Part shown: in pieces, positions 1 through 6,368 of the stretch
Position numbering within the stretch: position 1 is the stretch's first letter
How the letters are laid out: the number at the start of each line of letters is the position of its first letter
Assembly: GCA_964587525.1 (NCBI GenBank)
Contig: CAZPLZ010000154.1
Coordinates: 1 to 7,894, forward strand
DNA length: 7,894 bases
Reading direction: 5' to 3'
Origin: CAZPLZ01 sp964587525
Lineage (GTDB): Bacteria > Oederibacteriota > CAKKQC01
The notes under the pieces: generated by a model
Seen by the model: the letters and a program-made list of their open reading frames with translations, nothing else
Database searches by the model: none
Told to the model about the DNA's origin: nothing
Translations under genes and position numbers: made by a program

Positions 1-1
1 C

Positions 2-273
2 TCACGCGGCTACTGCAAACACCTCACCCTTTACCCAACAGGTGAGCCATTGCCTTGTATAATCAGTACCAGGATCGGGGTTACCATAACTCTGCCCAGA
101 TGATACCGTTGCAGAACCTCGCTGCCATTCCGTACCGTATGCCCATCCTTGGTCGGTGCTGAAATCATCAAAGAAAGGCAACGTTGCGGCGGCTGGCCAT
201 GCTGCCTCAGGATGAACCAGCAGGGAACCCAAAAGCGCCAGCAACACCCAGGGGTTTGGTTGAACGCGATCAT
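2..273 (-). pseudogene. Remnant of a secreted protein gene (signal peptide plus start of an extracellular domain)
   Basis: The minus-strand frame ending at 2-4 encodes a hydrophobic leader (PNPWVLLALLGSLLVHPEAA, then WPAAA) followed by LPFFDDFSTDQGWAYGTEW and GNPDPGTDYT. This wording is typical of the first strand of jelly-roll/MAM- or LamG-like domains in secreted proteins of PVC-type bacteria. The frame then runs into unrelated residues and stops at TGA, far short of a full domain. The leader has no ATG close by in its own frame, but an ATG at 273 in the neighbouring frame reads MIAFNQTP; a one-base shift in the A/C run near 255 would join it neatly to PWVLLALL. That suggests a frameshifted gene. 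In-frame ATGs at 328 and 337 exist, but their extra N-terminus does not look like coding sequence. No function can be assigned. It could instead be a short intact secreted protein using the 328 start. Confidence 0.4.
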
Positions 274-329
274 CGTGTTCGCGTGAGCATTTGAGCTGAA
301 CGCCGAGGGCCCTTGGAGGAACCGTCATA

Positions 330-536
330 TCAATCATAATCGCACGGCCTGTATGGGCCATGTGATTGAGGCGTCGACGTGGCCGTGAGCCAAGTTCCGT
401 TCGCGCCCGTGTTATCCCCGGAATCCCACGCGTCACTCAGGGCTAGGGAAGATAAACCCACGCTTGACAAGAGTACTCCCGTGAAGAATGCACAGAGTAT
501 GGGGTTTCGACCGCCTAAGATCTTGCTAAATTCCAA
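330..536 (-). pseudogene. Remnant of a second secreted protein gene (signal peptide plus PPC-like domain start)
   Basis: The open minus-strand frame reaches up to 602, but the recognisable part begins about the TTG at 536-534: a charged start, a hydrophobic leader (NPILCAFFTGVLLSSVGLSS, then LALS), then DAWDSGDNTGANGTWL and STPQSHGPY. The pattern of a D-W-D-x-G-D-N opening followed by Q-S-H-G-P resembles the beginning of bacterial pre-peptidase C-terminal-like domains attached to secreted enzymes. Immediately after, at CDYD, the frame meets TGA (330-332), and nothing domain-like follows in that frame. A candidate promoter lies just upstream on the same strand (560-588), so it may once have been, or may still be, transcribed. 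The overlap with the neighbouring remnant's open frame and the abrupt loss of the domain argue for decay. A short secreted peptide of about 68 residues is the alternative. Confidence 0.35.
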
Positions 537-559
537 ACATCTCACGACGTGATTACATA

Positions 560-588
560 ATTGTAGATTACATTTGGTTTTTCGGCAA
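560..588 (-). promoter_or_regulatory. Candidate sigma70-type promoter, minus strand
   Basis: On the minus strand, TTGCCG (588-583) is followed after exactly 17 bases by TACAAT (565-560), matching the consensus -35 box at 4 of 6 and the -10 box at 5 of 6 positions. The local AT content is higher than in the surrounding genes. Transcription would begin near 553, about 17 bases before the TTG at 536 that opens the secreted-protein remnant. Two copies of GATTACA (551-557 and 566-572, plus strand) flank the -10 box and could be an operator. The identification rests on spacing and consensus only. Confidence 0.4.
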
Positions 589-635
589 TGATTGAGCCAC
601 AATAGCTCATGTTCTCAGTCTGCACGGGAATGAAG

Positions 636-641
636 AGGAGG
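636..641 (+). promoter_or_regulatory. Perfect Shine-Dalgarno AGGAGG without a matching start codon
   Basis: AGGAGG is followed by TAAGAGTTTAGCAACC. No ATG, GTG or TTG lies 5-12 bases downstream in the frame of the DUF2723 gene. The TTG at 659 is in another frame that stops at 680. The AGGAGG itself is part of an in-frame mini-ORF, ATG AAG AGG AGG TAA (630-644). It may be the original ribosome binding site of the DUF2723 gene, with a start codon lost around 648-654. Confidence 0.4.
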
Positions 642-707
642 TAAGAGTTTAGCAACCTTGTCGCGCCCCTGTGGTTTTTAGGTCCCCTGGCGGTCTATCT
701 GTGGACG

Positions 708-2648
708 ATGACCGGCTCCTTCCTTGCGGACGATTCACCGGAGACGATCAGCTCCATGGTTTCGCTTTCGCACCAGCACCCGCCTGGCTATCCGGCATTC
801 ACCCTCCTGGGCAAGGTGGCTTCGCTTATGCCTGTCGGAGGGCCGGCATTCCGGGTCGCTCTCCTGGCCGCGGCCGCCGCCGCCTTGGCTTGCTGGCTCG
901 CCGGTCGGACGGCCTGCCGGCTCGTGCACCGGCTGGGGATGGGTCCTTCCCACGGCTTGATCGCGGGCACGTCTACGGTGTGCCTGCTTGCGCTCTCCTG
1001 GACCTTCTGGAGCCAGGCCTTGTCGGCGAAGGGAGGCGTGTACGCACTCAACGCCTGCCTGCTGGGCGCCTTGGTGTGGCTCACGTTGCGGTGGCTGTGG
1101 CGCGAATCCCGGCCGGCGCGCAGTCTGGTGACCGCCGGTCTTTTGCTGGGGGTGGGAATGGGGCATCACTGGATGTCAATCGCCTCCGCTTTGCCAGGGC
1201 TCTTGGCTGGCGGATTACCGATCTTGAAGCGAGACCGTATCTCCTGGGCAAGCTGGGGTGTGGCTGGGAGTCTGACCCTGCTCGGGCTTTCGCTCTATCT
1301 CTTGTTGCCGGTTCGTGCCAGCACGCCACTCCTCCTAAACTGGGGAAGGCCGCATACCGCCGGACAAGCTCTCTGGGTTATCACCCGCGCACATTACCGG
1401 CCGATCGAACTGGGAAAACGGCCTCCAGGGTATTGGTCTGAGCGAGGGAGGCATCTGGCGGAGGTGGCGGCCCGCGAGTGGACGCCTTGGCTCCTGTGGC
1501 CGGGGGCAGTCGGAGTGGCGTTGCTGGCTTTAAGGTTGCGGCAGGAACTTTGGCTCCTCCTGGGGGTCGCCACCATGGTGCTCGCGGGTGTGGTGTTCGT
1601 GGCGCATCCTCCACTCAACAAACTCTACATCACCGAACCCTTTCTGGTTCCGGTGATCCAGATATGGACCATTCTGAGCGGCGTCGGGCTGGGGTGGGTC
1701 GCTTCCCGTCTGCCAGGCCGCACCGGACTGACGTGGGCGATCCCCGGAGGGATCGCGCTCGGGCTGATCCTTGTGCATGGGCCACGGATGGATGCGTCCC
1801 GCTCTTACCTGTCCTATGACTATGGCTGGAACCTCCTTCAAGGCGTGCACCCCAAGTCAGTCGTGTTCTGCGAGGGGGACTTCGACTTGTTCAGCCTGCT
1901 CTACCATCATGAGGTGGATCGTCGGCGAGAGGACGTGGCGGTCACAGCCGCGGTCTTTCTGGATTACGACTGGTACCGGGAGACCGCGCATCGCATGCTG
2001 CCTGACGTGATCCCCCGCGAGCACAAGCTTGCGGAGTACACGGTTCGACCGTCACGCCCCCTGGTGTACACGTCGCAGCACGGCGGCGGGGATGAGGTGC
2101 TGCGCCCGGTGGGGTTGACCCTGCGCCCGCCGCTGGGGACGGGATATGGCTTGGAGGACAGTGCGCGGATCTGGCGCGCACTGCGGTTCCGCGGGCTGTG
2201 GTCAACGCAAACGCGTGGCTCACCGCTGGCGAAGAGGCTCGTCACCACGTACAGCGTGCAAATGGCCCGGCTGGGGCGGGCGGCGCGAGGGGCGGACCCA
2301 TCGCTCGCTGGGGCTGCGTTCCTGAAGGCCGTCAGGTTCCCCCAGGATGTACGCGCGCGTGTGGTCAACCGGTACAACCTGGCCCAGTTGTTGTTGCAGG
2401 AACCGTCGCCTGGCAAAAAGGATCGGCGCCATCAGCTTGGGTTGGCGGAGGAGCAGCTCAACCGCATCATTGCCGAGGCTCCTGGTTACTACCGGGCCTA
2501 TCTGTTGAAAGGCAATATCGCCTTTCTCCGAGGTGACCTGACCGCCGCCCGGAGATTGCTCCGGCAGGCGCTGCAGGCGCTGCCTGCCCAGGGCGCTGAG
2601 GCTGAGCGTGCCCGGGTCGAGAGGATCTTAGGAGAACTGCTACAATAA
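708..2648 (+). CDS. DUF2723 (GT117-like) polytopic membrane protein with C-terminal TPR-like region
   Basis: This is a likely membrane glycosyltransferase of the DUF2723 family, which is related to TMEM260-type protein O-mannosyltransferases. The family hallmarks are visible: an acidic loop ADDSPE (residues 7-12, position of the usual DSGE motif), then HPPGYP (24-29), a chain of hydrophobic segments to about residue 360, and a soluble part with EGDFDLFSLLYHHEVDRRRE (389-408) and DYDWYRE (419-425), which match the family's GDNDTF and NTDWY regions. Residues about 577-628 look like a TPR repeat. The first ATG in frame is at 708, but open sequence extends back to 645 and encodes LVAPLWFLGPLAVYLW, clearly the expected first membrane helix, so 708 probably truncates the protein. 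No standard start codon exists between 645 and 708, and TAA sits at 642. The gene is therefore either begun by a rare start codon or damaged at its 5' end. Acceptor and sugar substrate are unknown. Confidence 0.8.
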   Translation: MTGSFLADDSPETISSMVSLSHQHPPGYPAFTLLGKVASLMPVGGPAFRVALLAAAAAALACWLAGRTACRLVHRLGMGPSHGLIAGTSTVCLLALSWTFWSQALSAKGGVYALNACLLGALVWLTLRWLWRESRPARSLVTAGLLLGVGMGHHWMSIASALPGLLAGGLPILKRDRISWASWGVAGSLTLLGLSLYLLLPVRASTPLLLNWGRPHTAGQALWVITRAHYRPIELGKRPPGYWSERGRHLAEVAAREWTPWLLWPGAVGVALLALRLRQELWLLLGVATMVLAGVVFVAHPPLNKLYITEPFLVPVIQIWTILSGVGLGWVASRLPGRTGLTWAIPGGIALGLILVHGPRMDASRSYLSYDYGWNLLQGVHPKSVVFCEGDFDLFSLLYHHEVDRRREDVAVTAAVFLDYDWYRETAHRMLPDVIPREHKLAEYTVRPSRPLVYTSQHGGGDEVLRPVGLTLRPPLGTGYGLEDSARIWRALRFRGLWSTQTRGSPLAKRLVTTYSVQMARLGRAARGADPSLAGAAFLKAVRFPQDVRARVVNRYNLAQLLLQEPSPGKKDRRHQLGLAEEQLNRIIAEAPGYYRAYLLKGNIAFLRGDLTAARRLLRQALQALPAQGAEAERARVERILGELLQ

Positions 2649-2678
2649 TACCCCCATGGATTGTCAGAGCCAGCAGCG

Positions 2679-3434
2679 ATGGTTACTCAAGAACTCGAGC
2701 AGCTTCTCGCGCTTCAGCGCCTTGATTTAGCCCTCGATGATATCGCAAGCCGCGAGGAGAGCGCCCGCGCACGCCTGAAAACTGAAAAAGAGCAGCTTGA
2801 GCAGTTCAAAGCACAGGCCGCGAATGAGAAGAAACACCTGGATGACACTCTGAAAGAGCACAGGATGCTCGACCTGGATCTGAAAAAGTACGAGGAGCAG
2901 GTCAAGAAGTATCAAACCCAGATCTATGAGGTGAAGACCAACAAAGAGTACACGGCGCTTAAGGAACAGATCGACAAGGGCAAAACCGAGAGCCAGCAAC
3001 TGGAGGACAAAATCCTCCAGCTTATGATGAAGGAAGACGAACTGAAAGGTTTGGGCGGCCGCCGCAACACCGAGCTGACGGAGATGGACAAAAGGCTCAA
3101 AGAGACCGAGGGGGAAGTCAGCAACCAGCAGGCCCAACTGGCTCGGGAGCGCGAAGCATTTCTCACTCAACGCAACGAGCAGAGCGCCAAGCTTACCCCT
3201 GATCTGCTTTCCCGTTACGCGTATATCCGTAAATACCACAGGGGATCATCCCTGGCGCATATCATTGAGTTGCCCGGCGGTGGCGAGGGCGTTTGCAGCG
3301 AGTGCCATATGATCATCCGGCCGCAAGTGATCGTGGTCGTCGCCAAGCAGGAGGAGTTGGCCTTCTGTGAATCCTGCTTTCGCATCCTGTACCTCGACAT
3401 CCAGCCTTCAGCCGTTTCGCAACAGCAGGGGTAG
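2679..3434 (+). CDS. Coiled-coil protein with C4 zinc ribbon (DUF164/CdsZ family)
   Basis: The first ~180 residues are highly charged heptad-like sequence (many K, E, Q, L) typical of an antiparallel coiled coil. The C-terminal 50 residues carry CSEC (C206, C209) and CESC (C230, C233), a four-cysteine zinc ribbon preceded by the conserved R-Y-x-x-I-R stretch. This order and the ~250-residue length match the DUF164 zinc-ribbon family, which includes the chlamydial type III secretion-associated CdsZ and the mycobacterial Rv2229c protein. The family is thought to bind nucleic acid or protein partners, but its role is poorly defined. The ATG at 2679 (MVTQELEQLLALQRLDL) agrees with the usual family start; a TTG at 2661 would add six residues. 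Neither has a good Shine-Dalgarno. It lies 30 bases after the DUF2723 stop, so the two are probably co-transcribed. Confidence 0.85.
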   Translation: MVTQELEQLLALQRLDLALDDIASREESARARLKTEKEQLEQFKAQAANEKKHLDDTLKEHRMLDLDLKKYEEQVKKYQTQIYEVKTNKEYTALKEQIDKGKTESQQLEDKILQLMMKEDELKGLGGRRNTELTEMDKRLKETEGEVSNQQAQLAREREAFLTQRNEQSAKLTPDLLSRYAYIRKYHRGSSLAHIIELPGGGEGVCSECHMIIRPQVIVVVAKQEELAFCESCFRILYLDIQPSAVSQQQG

Positions 3435-3473
3435 CCCCTCCGACCCGGCCAGGCTTTTGGAGGACTTTTTCCG

Positions 3474-3490
3474 CAGCCTACGGCGGGCTG
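3474..3490. repeat. Short hairpin in the gap before kdsD
   Basis: CAGCC (3474-3478) and GGCTG (3486-3490) form a perfect 5-bp inverted repeat around TACGGCG. It is preceded by ACTTTTT (3464-3470). The run of T lies before rather than after the stem, so it does not fit a rightward intrinsic terminator; read leftward it is AAAAAGT and does not fit one either. It could be a dispersed repeat unit or chance. Confidence 0.25.
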
Positions 3491-3503
3491 AGCAGGTGGA
3501 AGA

Positions 3504-3509
3504 TATAAT
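3504..3509 (+). promoter_or_regulatory. Perfect -10-like box TATAAT before kdsD
   Basis: TATAAT lies 16 bases upstream of the GTG start of kdsD in an otherwise GC-rich region. No recognisable -35 hexamer is found at 16-18 bases spacing (the sequence there is GGC-rich), so a promoter is only suggested. If used, transcription would begin about 3516, within the ribosome binding site, giving an almost leaderless message. Confidence 0.3.
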
Positions 3510-3514
3510 TTAAC

Positions 3515-3520
3515 AGGGGG
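3515..3520 (+). promoter_or_regulatory. Ribosome binding site for kdsD
   Basis: AGGGGG followed by AAAA and then GTG at 3525. Its position supports the GTG start over any later ATG, since the first conserved residues of the family begin within the first 20 codons. Confidence 0.55.
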
Positions 3521-3524
3521 AAAA

Positions 3525-4493
3525 GTGAAGTCATCACTCGCTGAAGCTAAACGGGTGCTAGAGATTGAAGCCCAAGCGATCTTGGGGCTTCGGGAGCATC
3601 TCGGCCCGCCATTTGACCAGGCGGTGGGTGCCGTCCTGGAATGCCGGGGCCGGGTCGTGGTTGCCGGGATGGGGAAATCTGGCCTGATCGGCCGCAAGAT
3701 CGCCGCCACCTTCTCGTCCATCGGAACGCCCGCCCTGTTCATCCATCCCGCCGAGGGCGGGCATGGCGACATCGGCATGCTCGCCCGCGGCGATTGCGCG
3801 CTGGCCATTTCCCGGAGCGGTGAGACGGCGGAGGTGCTGGCGATGCTCCCATCGCTCAAGCGGCTTGGGATCCCGCTCATCGCCATGACGGCTGTCTGCG
3901 CTTCCACGCTGGCGAAAGAGTCGGACATTGTTCTGAATGTGTCCGTGAAGGAGGAGGCCTGCGACATGGATCTGGTCCCGACCGCAAGCACGACTGCGAC
4001 GCTTGCGTTGGGCGACGCGCTCGCGGTCGCGGTGCTTAAAGCACGGGGGTTGACGCCGGAAGATTATGCGGTCCTTCACCCTGCGGGCTCGCTTGGGCGC
4101 CGGCTGTTGCTGCGGGTTGGCGACATCATGCGCAGTGGAGACGAGGCGGCGCGGGTGCCCGGGGGTGCCAGCCTGCGCGAGACGATCCTGGAAATGACCG
4201 CCAAAAAAATGGGAGCCACGTGCGTGGTGGACAACCAAGGCCGCCTGCTGGGGATCCTCACCGACCACGATCTCCGGCGAGTGCTGGCCAGGGATGGTGC
4301 CGACATCAATCGCATTCAAGTCAATGACGTCATGACCACGGCGCCGCTGACGGTGACGAAGGAGATGCTGGTTGCGGCGGCGATCAGGCTGACGGAGACC
4401 CGCCAGGTGTCAGTGTTGCCGGTGGTGGATCCGGACCGCAGCCTGGTTGGAATCGTGCACCTGCACGATCTCCTGCGGTCGGGGGTGGCATGA
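3525..4493 (+). CDS. kdsD: D-arabinose 5-phosphate isomerase (KdsD/KpsF/GutQ family)
   Basis: It converts ribulose 5-phosphate to arabinose 5-phosphate in the cytoplasm, the first committed precursor of Kdo for the LPS core. An N-terminal SIS sugar-isomerase domain (~30-175) shows GMGKSG (48-53), HPAEGGHGD (74-82), SRSGET (96-101) and the helix PTASTTATLALGDALAVA (152-169), followed by the family marker HPAGSLGRRL (185-194). Two CBS domains follow (~201-257 and ~268-320), ending in VGIVHLHDLLR. At 322 residues it is full length for the SIS-CBS-CBS form. Histidine and acidic residues of the active-site region are present. The start is GTG with AGGGGG ahead of it. Its stop overlaps the next start by ATGA, so it is probably translationally coupled to the acyltransferase-LptC gene. 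The chemistry is secure from family membership; whether it serves Kdo or a capsule pathway is inferred from the adjoining lpt genes. Confidence 0.95.
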   Translation: MKSSLAEAKRVLEIEAQAILGLREHLGPPFDQAVGAVLECRGRVVVAGMGKSGLIGRKIAATFSSIGTPALFIHPAEGGHGDIGMLARGDCALAISRSGETAEVLAMLPSLKRLGIPLIAMTAVCASTLAKESDIVLNVSVKEEACDMDLVPTASTTATLALGDALAVAVLKARGLTPEDYAVLHPAGSLGRRLLLRVGDIMRSGDEAARVPGGASLRETILEMTAKKMGATCVVDNQGRLLGILTDHDLRRVLARDGADINRIQVNDVMTTAPLTVTKEMLVAAAIRLTETRQVSVLPVVDPDRSLVGIVHLHDLLRSGVA

Positions 4494-5953
4494 CACCGCT
4501 CGAGATTAAGGGGCGGGTTCGGCACATCTATAAGCTCGCCTTGCGCTGGATGATCTATGCCATCCTGCGTCCGATCATCGAGTGTTTCCGTTTGGTGCCT
4601 CCACGCGTGGCCGCGGCCGTTGGTGAAGGGGTGGGGGCACTGGCGGGCCTTTTCATGTGGCGGGAAAGACGGCGGGCCGAAGCCAACTTGGTGCGGGCGT
4701 TTCCTGATTTATCAACGACAGCGCGGCAGAGGATCGTCCGGGCGCACTTCAGGCATCTGGGGCGCTCGCTGGGGGAATTCCTGAGCCTGACCCGGCGGGA
4801 TCCCGCGCAGTTGAAAGCCATGGTGCGCGTGGAGGGGTTGGAGCACTTGGAGTCCGCGCGCGCTGCCGGCCGGGGCGCGGTGGTTCTCACCGCGCACCTG
4901 GGAAGCTGGGAAGTGGCCGCAGCCGCCATCGGGCTGCGGGTGCCCAATTTGGCGGTGGTCGCCCGGGACTTATACGATCCCCGGCTCTCCCGTCTGAGTG
5001 AGCGGTTGCGGGCCCATTTCAACGTGAGAACTTTTGATACCCATGACACCCGCAGTATGTTTCGCCACCTGAAGAGAGGCGGGGTGCTGGGGGTGCTGGT
5101 GGACCAAGCCAGCCGCCGGGTGTTGAACGTCCCGGTGGGATTCTTCGGACGGCCGGTGGACACGCCAGTCGGGCCGGTTAACCTGGCTGCCCGGGCCGGA
5201 TCGGCCCTGTTGACGGGGTTCATCATGCAGACTGGCAGTGGCTACCGCTTGATTTTGGAAGAGCTGGCGGGACACGCAAACGGCACACCGCCCGCGCGAC
5301 AGCTTGAGCGGTACAACCGCCGCCTCGAACATTGGGTGCGGGAACACCCGGAGCAGTGGGTATGGATGCACAATCGCTGGTCGCGCAAGGTTCTCGCCCC
5401 CGCGCTGCTTCTCGGCGCCGTGCTGGCTGTCATCGCGGGGTGTCAGTCTTCCTCCCCGGGTGCCAAGCGGGCCACCGCCAAATTCAGGCGGGGGCCGGAT
5501 GTGGTGATGTACGGCGTCAAGGTTACCCAAGTGGTGAATGGCCGGGTTGAAGTAGAGATAAACGCCAAACGGGCCTGGCACTCGCGTACCGCCGACTGGA
5601 TCAGGGGGCGAGGGGTGAGCGCCTATTACTACTCGGGAGAGGGAGGGACCGCCACGCTGTTCGCTGACGCAGTCCGCTATGAGATGAAAGGCCGCCGCCT
5701 GGAGGCGTGGGGGAACGTGCAGGTAGACTCCGACGGCACGAAGCTTGAGACGACACGGCTTCAATATGACTCGCTGCGTGGGAAAATCAGCACCAGGGAA
5801 TTTGTCAAAATCACCCGGGGGGCGAATGTAATGACTGGCCAGGGCCTGGAGGCTGATCCTAACCTGGGCAATTTGCGGCTTGACGAGGTCTATATCAAGG
5901 CTCAAAATCCCGAGGAAGTTAAGCCGCTGATTGAAAGCATGGAGGCACCATGA
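4490..5953 (+). CDS. LpxL-type lipid A acyltransferase fused to LptC
   Basis: Residues ~1-299 form a lysophospholipid/late lipid A acyltransferase domain: an N-terminal amphipathic/hydrophobic anchor, AEANLVRAFPDLS, the catalytic H-x4-E box HLGSWE (H136, E141), DQASRRVLNVPVGFFGRPV with TPVGPVNLA, and the usual end PEQWVWMHNRW. Without any stop, the frame continues into a basic stretch (SRK, 298-300), a membrane segment (301-317) ending in IAGC (C318), and an LptC domain (~330-487) with VMYGVKV, LEAWGNVQVDSDGTKLETTR and a KITRGANVMTGQGLEAD stretch. The domain order predicts a cytoplasmic acyltransferase, one membrane crossing and a periplasmic LptC, consistent with the topology of both parents. 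The ATG at 5366 (M293) could start a separate LptC with a good lipoprotein signal. Late acyltransferase and LptC are normally separate proteins. It overlaps both neighbours by ATGA. Which acyl position it serves is unknown. Confidence 0.85.
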   Translation: MTPLEIKGRVRHIYKLALRWMIYAILRPIIECFRLVPPRVAAAVGEGVGALAGLFMWRERRRAEANLVRAFPDLSTTARQRIVRAHFRHLGRSLGEFLSLTRRDPAQLKAMVRVEGLEHLESARAAGRGAVVLTAHLGSWEVAAAAIGLRVPNLAVVARDLYDPRLSRLSERLRAHFNVRTFDTHDTRSMFRHLKRGGVLGVLVDQASRRVLNVPVGFFGRPVDTPVGPVNLAARAGSALLTGFIMQTGSGYRLILEELAGHANGTPPARQLERYNRRLEHWVREHPEQWVWMHNRWSRKVLAPALLLGAVLAVIAGCQSSSPGAKRATAKFRRGPDVVMYGVKVTQVVNGRVEVEINAKRAWHSRTADWIRGRGVSAYYYSGEGGTATLFADAVRYEMKGRRLEAWGNVQVDSDGTKLETTRLQYDSLRGKISTREFVKITRGANVMTGQGLEADPNLGNLRLDEVYIKAQNPEEVKPLIESMEAP

Positions 5954-6342
5954 AACTGAGACGAAAGAAAAAACAACTGCCTGAGGGTGTCCGGATGTTT
6001 CAAGAGCTGAAAGTGAAACTGATCCGTCTGGGGCGGGAAGCCGTGGTCATTAAGGGGGCGTTTGGCAAGCTGGATCTTAAGCGTGAGCGCATTGAGGTGA
6101 CTTCGGCTCGTGTCGACGTCACCAATGTCGGGCTCGATTCTGAAAAAATCGAGATAGATCTAGCCAACAACCGGTTGACCGCCAAGGGGGAGGTCAAAAT
6201 CGAGGAGCACGGTGTGACCCTAACGGGCGATGAGCTCACCGCACAGCCGTCACTCACCGGTTTACAGTTCAAGGGCAAAGTCCGTCTCCAGGCTAAAGAC
6301 CTCGAAGCGGCCGAGGCGTTGCTGAAATCCGGCATGCTGTGA
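5950..6342 (+). CDS. Small OstA/LptA-like protein without signal peptide
   Basis: This 130-residue protein begins MKLRRKKKQLPEGV, very basic and with no hydrophobic segment, so no export signal is seen. From ~35 onward it alternates short beta-prone repeats (LDLKRERIEVTSARVDVTN, then IEIDLANNRLTAKGEVKIEE, VTLTGDELTA, LQFKGKVRLQAKDLE), the pattern of LptA/LptC/OstA beta-jellyroll units. It begins at an ATGA overlap with the fusion gene, with GGAGG eight bases ahead, so expression is likely coupled. Its place between LptC and LptA suggests a part in the LPS bridge, but the absent signal would leave it in the cytoplasm. It might act at the LptB/LptFG side, be a C-terminal part split from the fusion protein, or be mis-started. 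An alternative ATG at codon 16 also has no signal. The fold assignment is by pattern and the function is unknown. Confidence 0.7.
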   Translation: MKLRRKKKQLPEGVRMFQELKVKLIRLGREAVVIKGAFGKLDLKRERIEVTSARVDVTNVGLDSEKIEIDLANNRLTAKGEVKIEEHGVTLTGDELTAQPSLTGLQFKGKVRLQAKDLEAAEALLKSGML

Positions 6343-6345
6343 CCC

Positions 6346-6368
6346 TTCGACTCGTTAAGCGAGTCGAA
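6346..6368. repeat. Perfect 9-bp hairpin between the OstA-like gene and lptA
   Basis: TTCGACTCG (6346-6354) and CGAGTCGAA (6360-6368) are exact reverse complements around the loop TTAAG. The stem starts 3 bases after the stop codon. There is no T run on the right side (AACCATGACC follows), so it is not a standard intrinsic terminator. It could be a processing or mRNA-stability structure, a weak attenuator, or a copy of a dispersed palindromic repeat. TGACCCTTC occurs on both sides of it (6340-6348 and 6372-6380). Confidence 0.6.

Noticed and set aside
464..492. TTGACA at 464-469 as a plus-strand -35 box
   Set aside because: No acceptable -10 box lies 16-18 bases downstream (the sequence there is GAATGC), so no promoter is called.
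671..1441. 256-codon open frame on the plus strand starting at GTG 671
   Set aside because: It overlaps the DUF2723 gene in another frame. Its product is rich in G, R and P with no domain pattern, whereas the overlapping frame shows clear family motifs.
2727..3239. 170-codon hydrophobic minus-strand frame (membrane protein?)
   Set aside because: The leucine/phenylalanine richness is just the complement of Lys/Glu/Gln codons in the coiled-coil gene.
3437..3470. Terminator after the zinc-ribbon gene (CCTCC...GGAGG then T run)
   Set aside because: The arms are 5 bp apart by a loop of about 17 bases and the T run is offset, too weak to call a terminator.
3435..3524. Possible small RNA or RNase P RNA in the gap before kdsD
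   Set aside because: The gap is only 90 bases and shows none of the conserved RNase P core. Only a short hairpin and a -10-like box are visible.
3558..4319. 253-codon open frame on the minus strand
   Set aside because: It lies opposite kdsD, whose motifs are complete, and the antisense product shows no recognisable domain.
4970..5905. 311-codon open frame on the minus strand
   Set aside because: It is antisense to the acyltransferase-LptC fusion. The product has H/P/R-rich composition typical of a shadow frame in GC-rich DNA.
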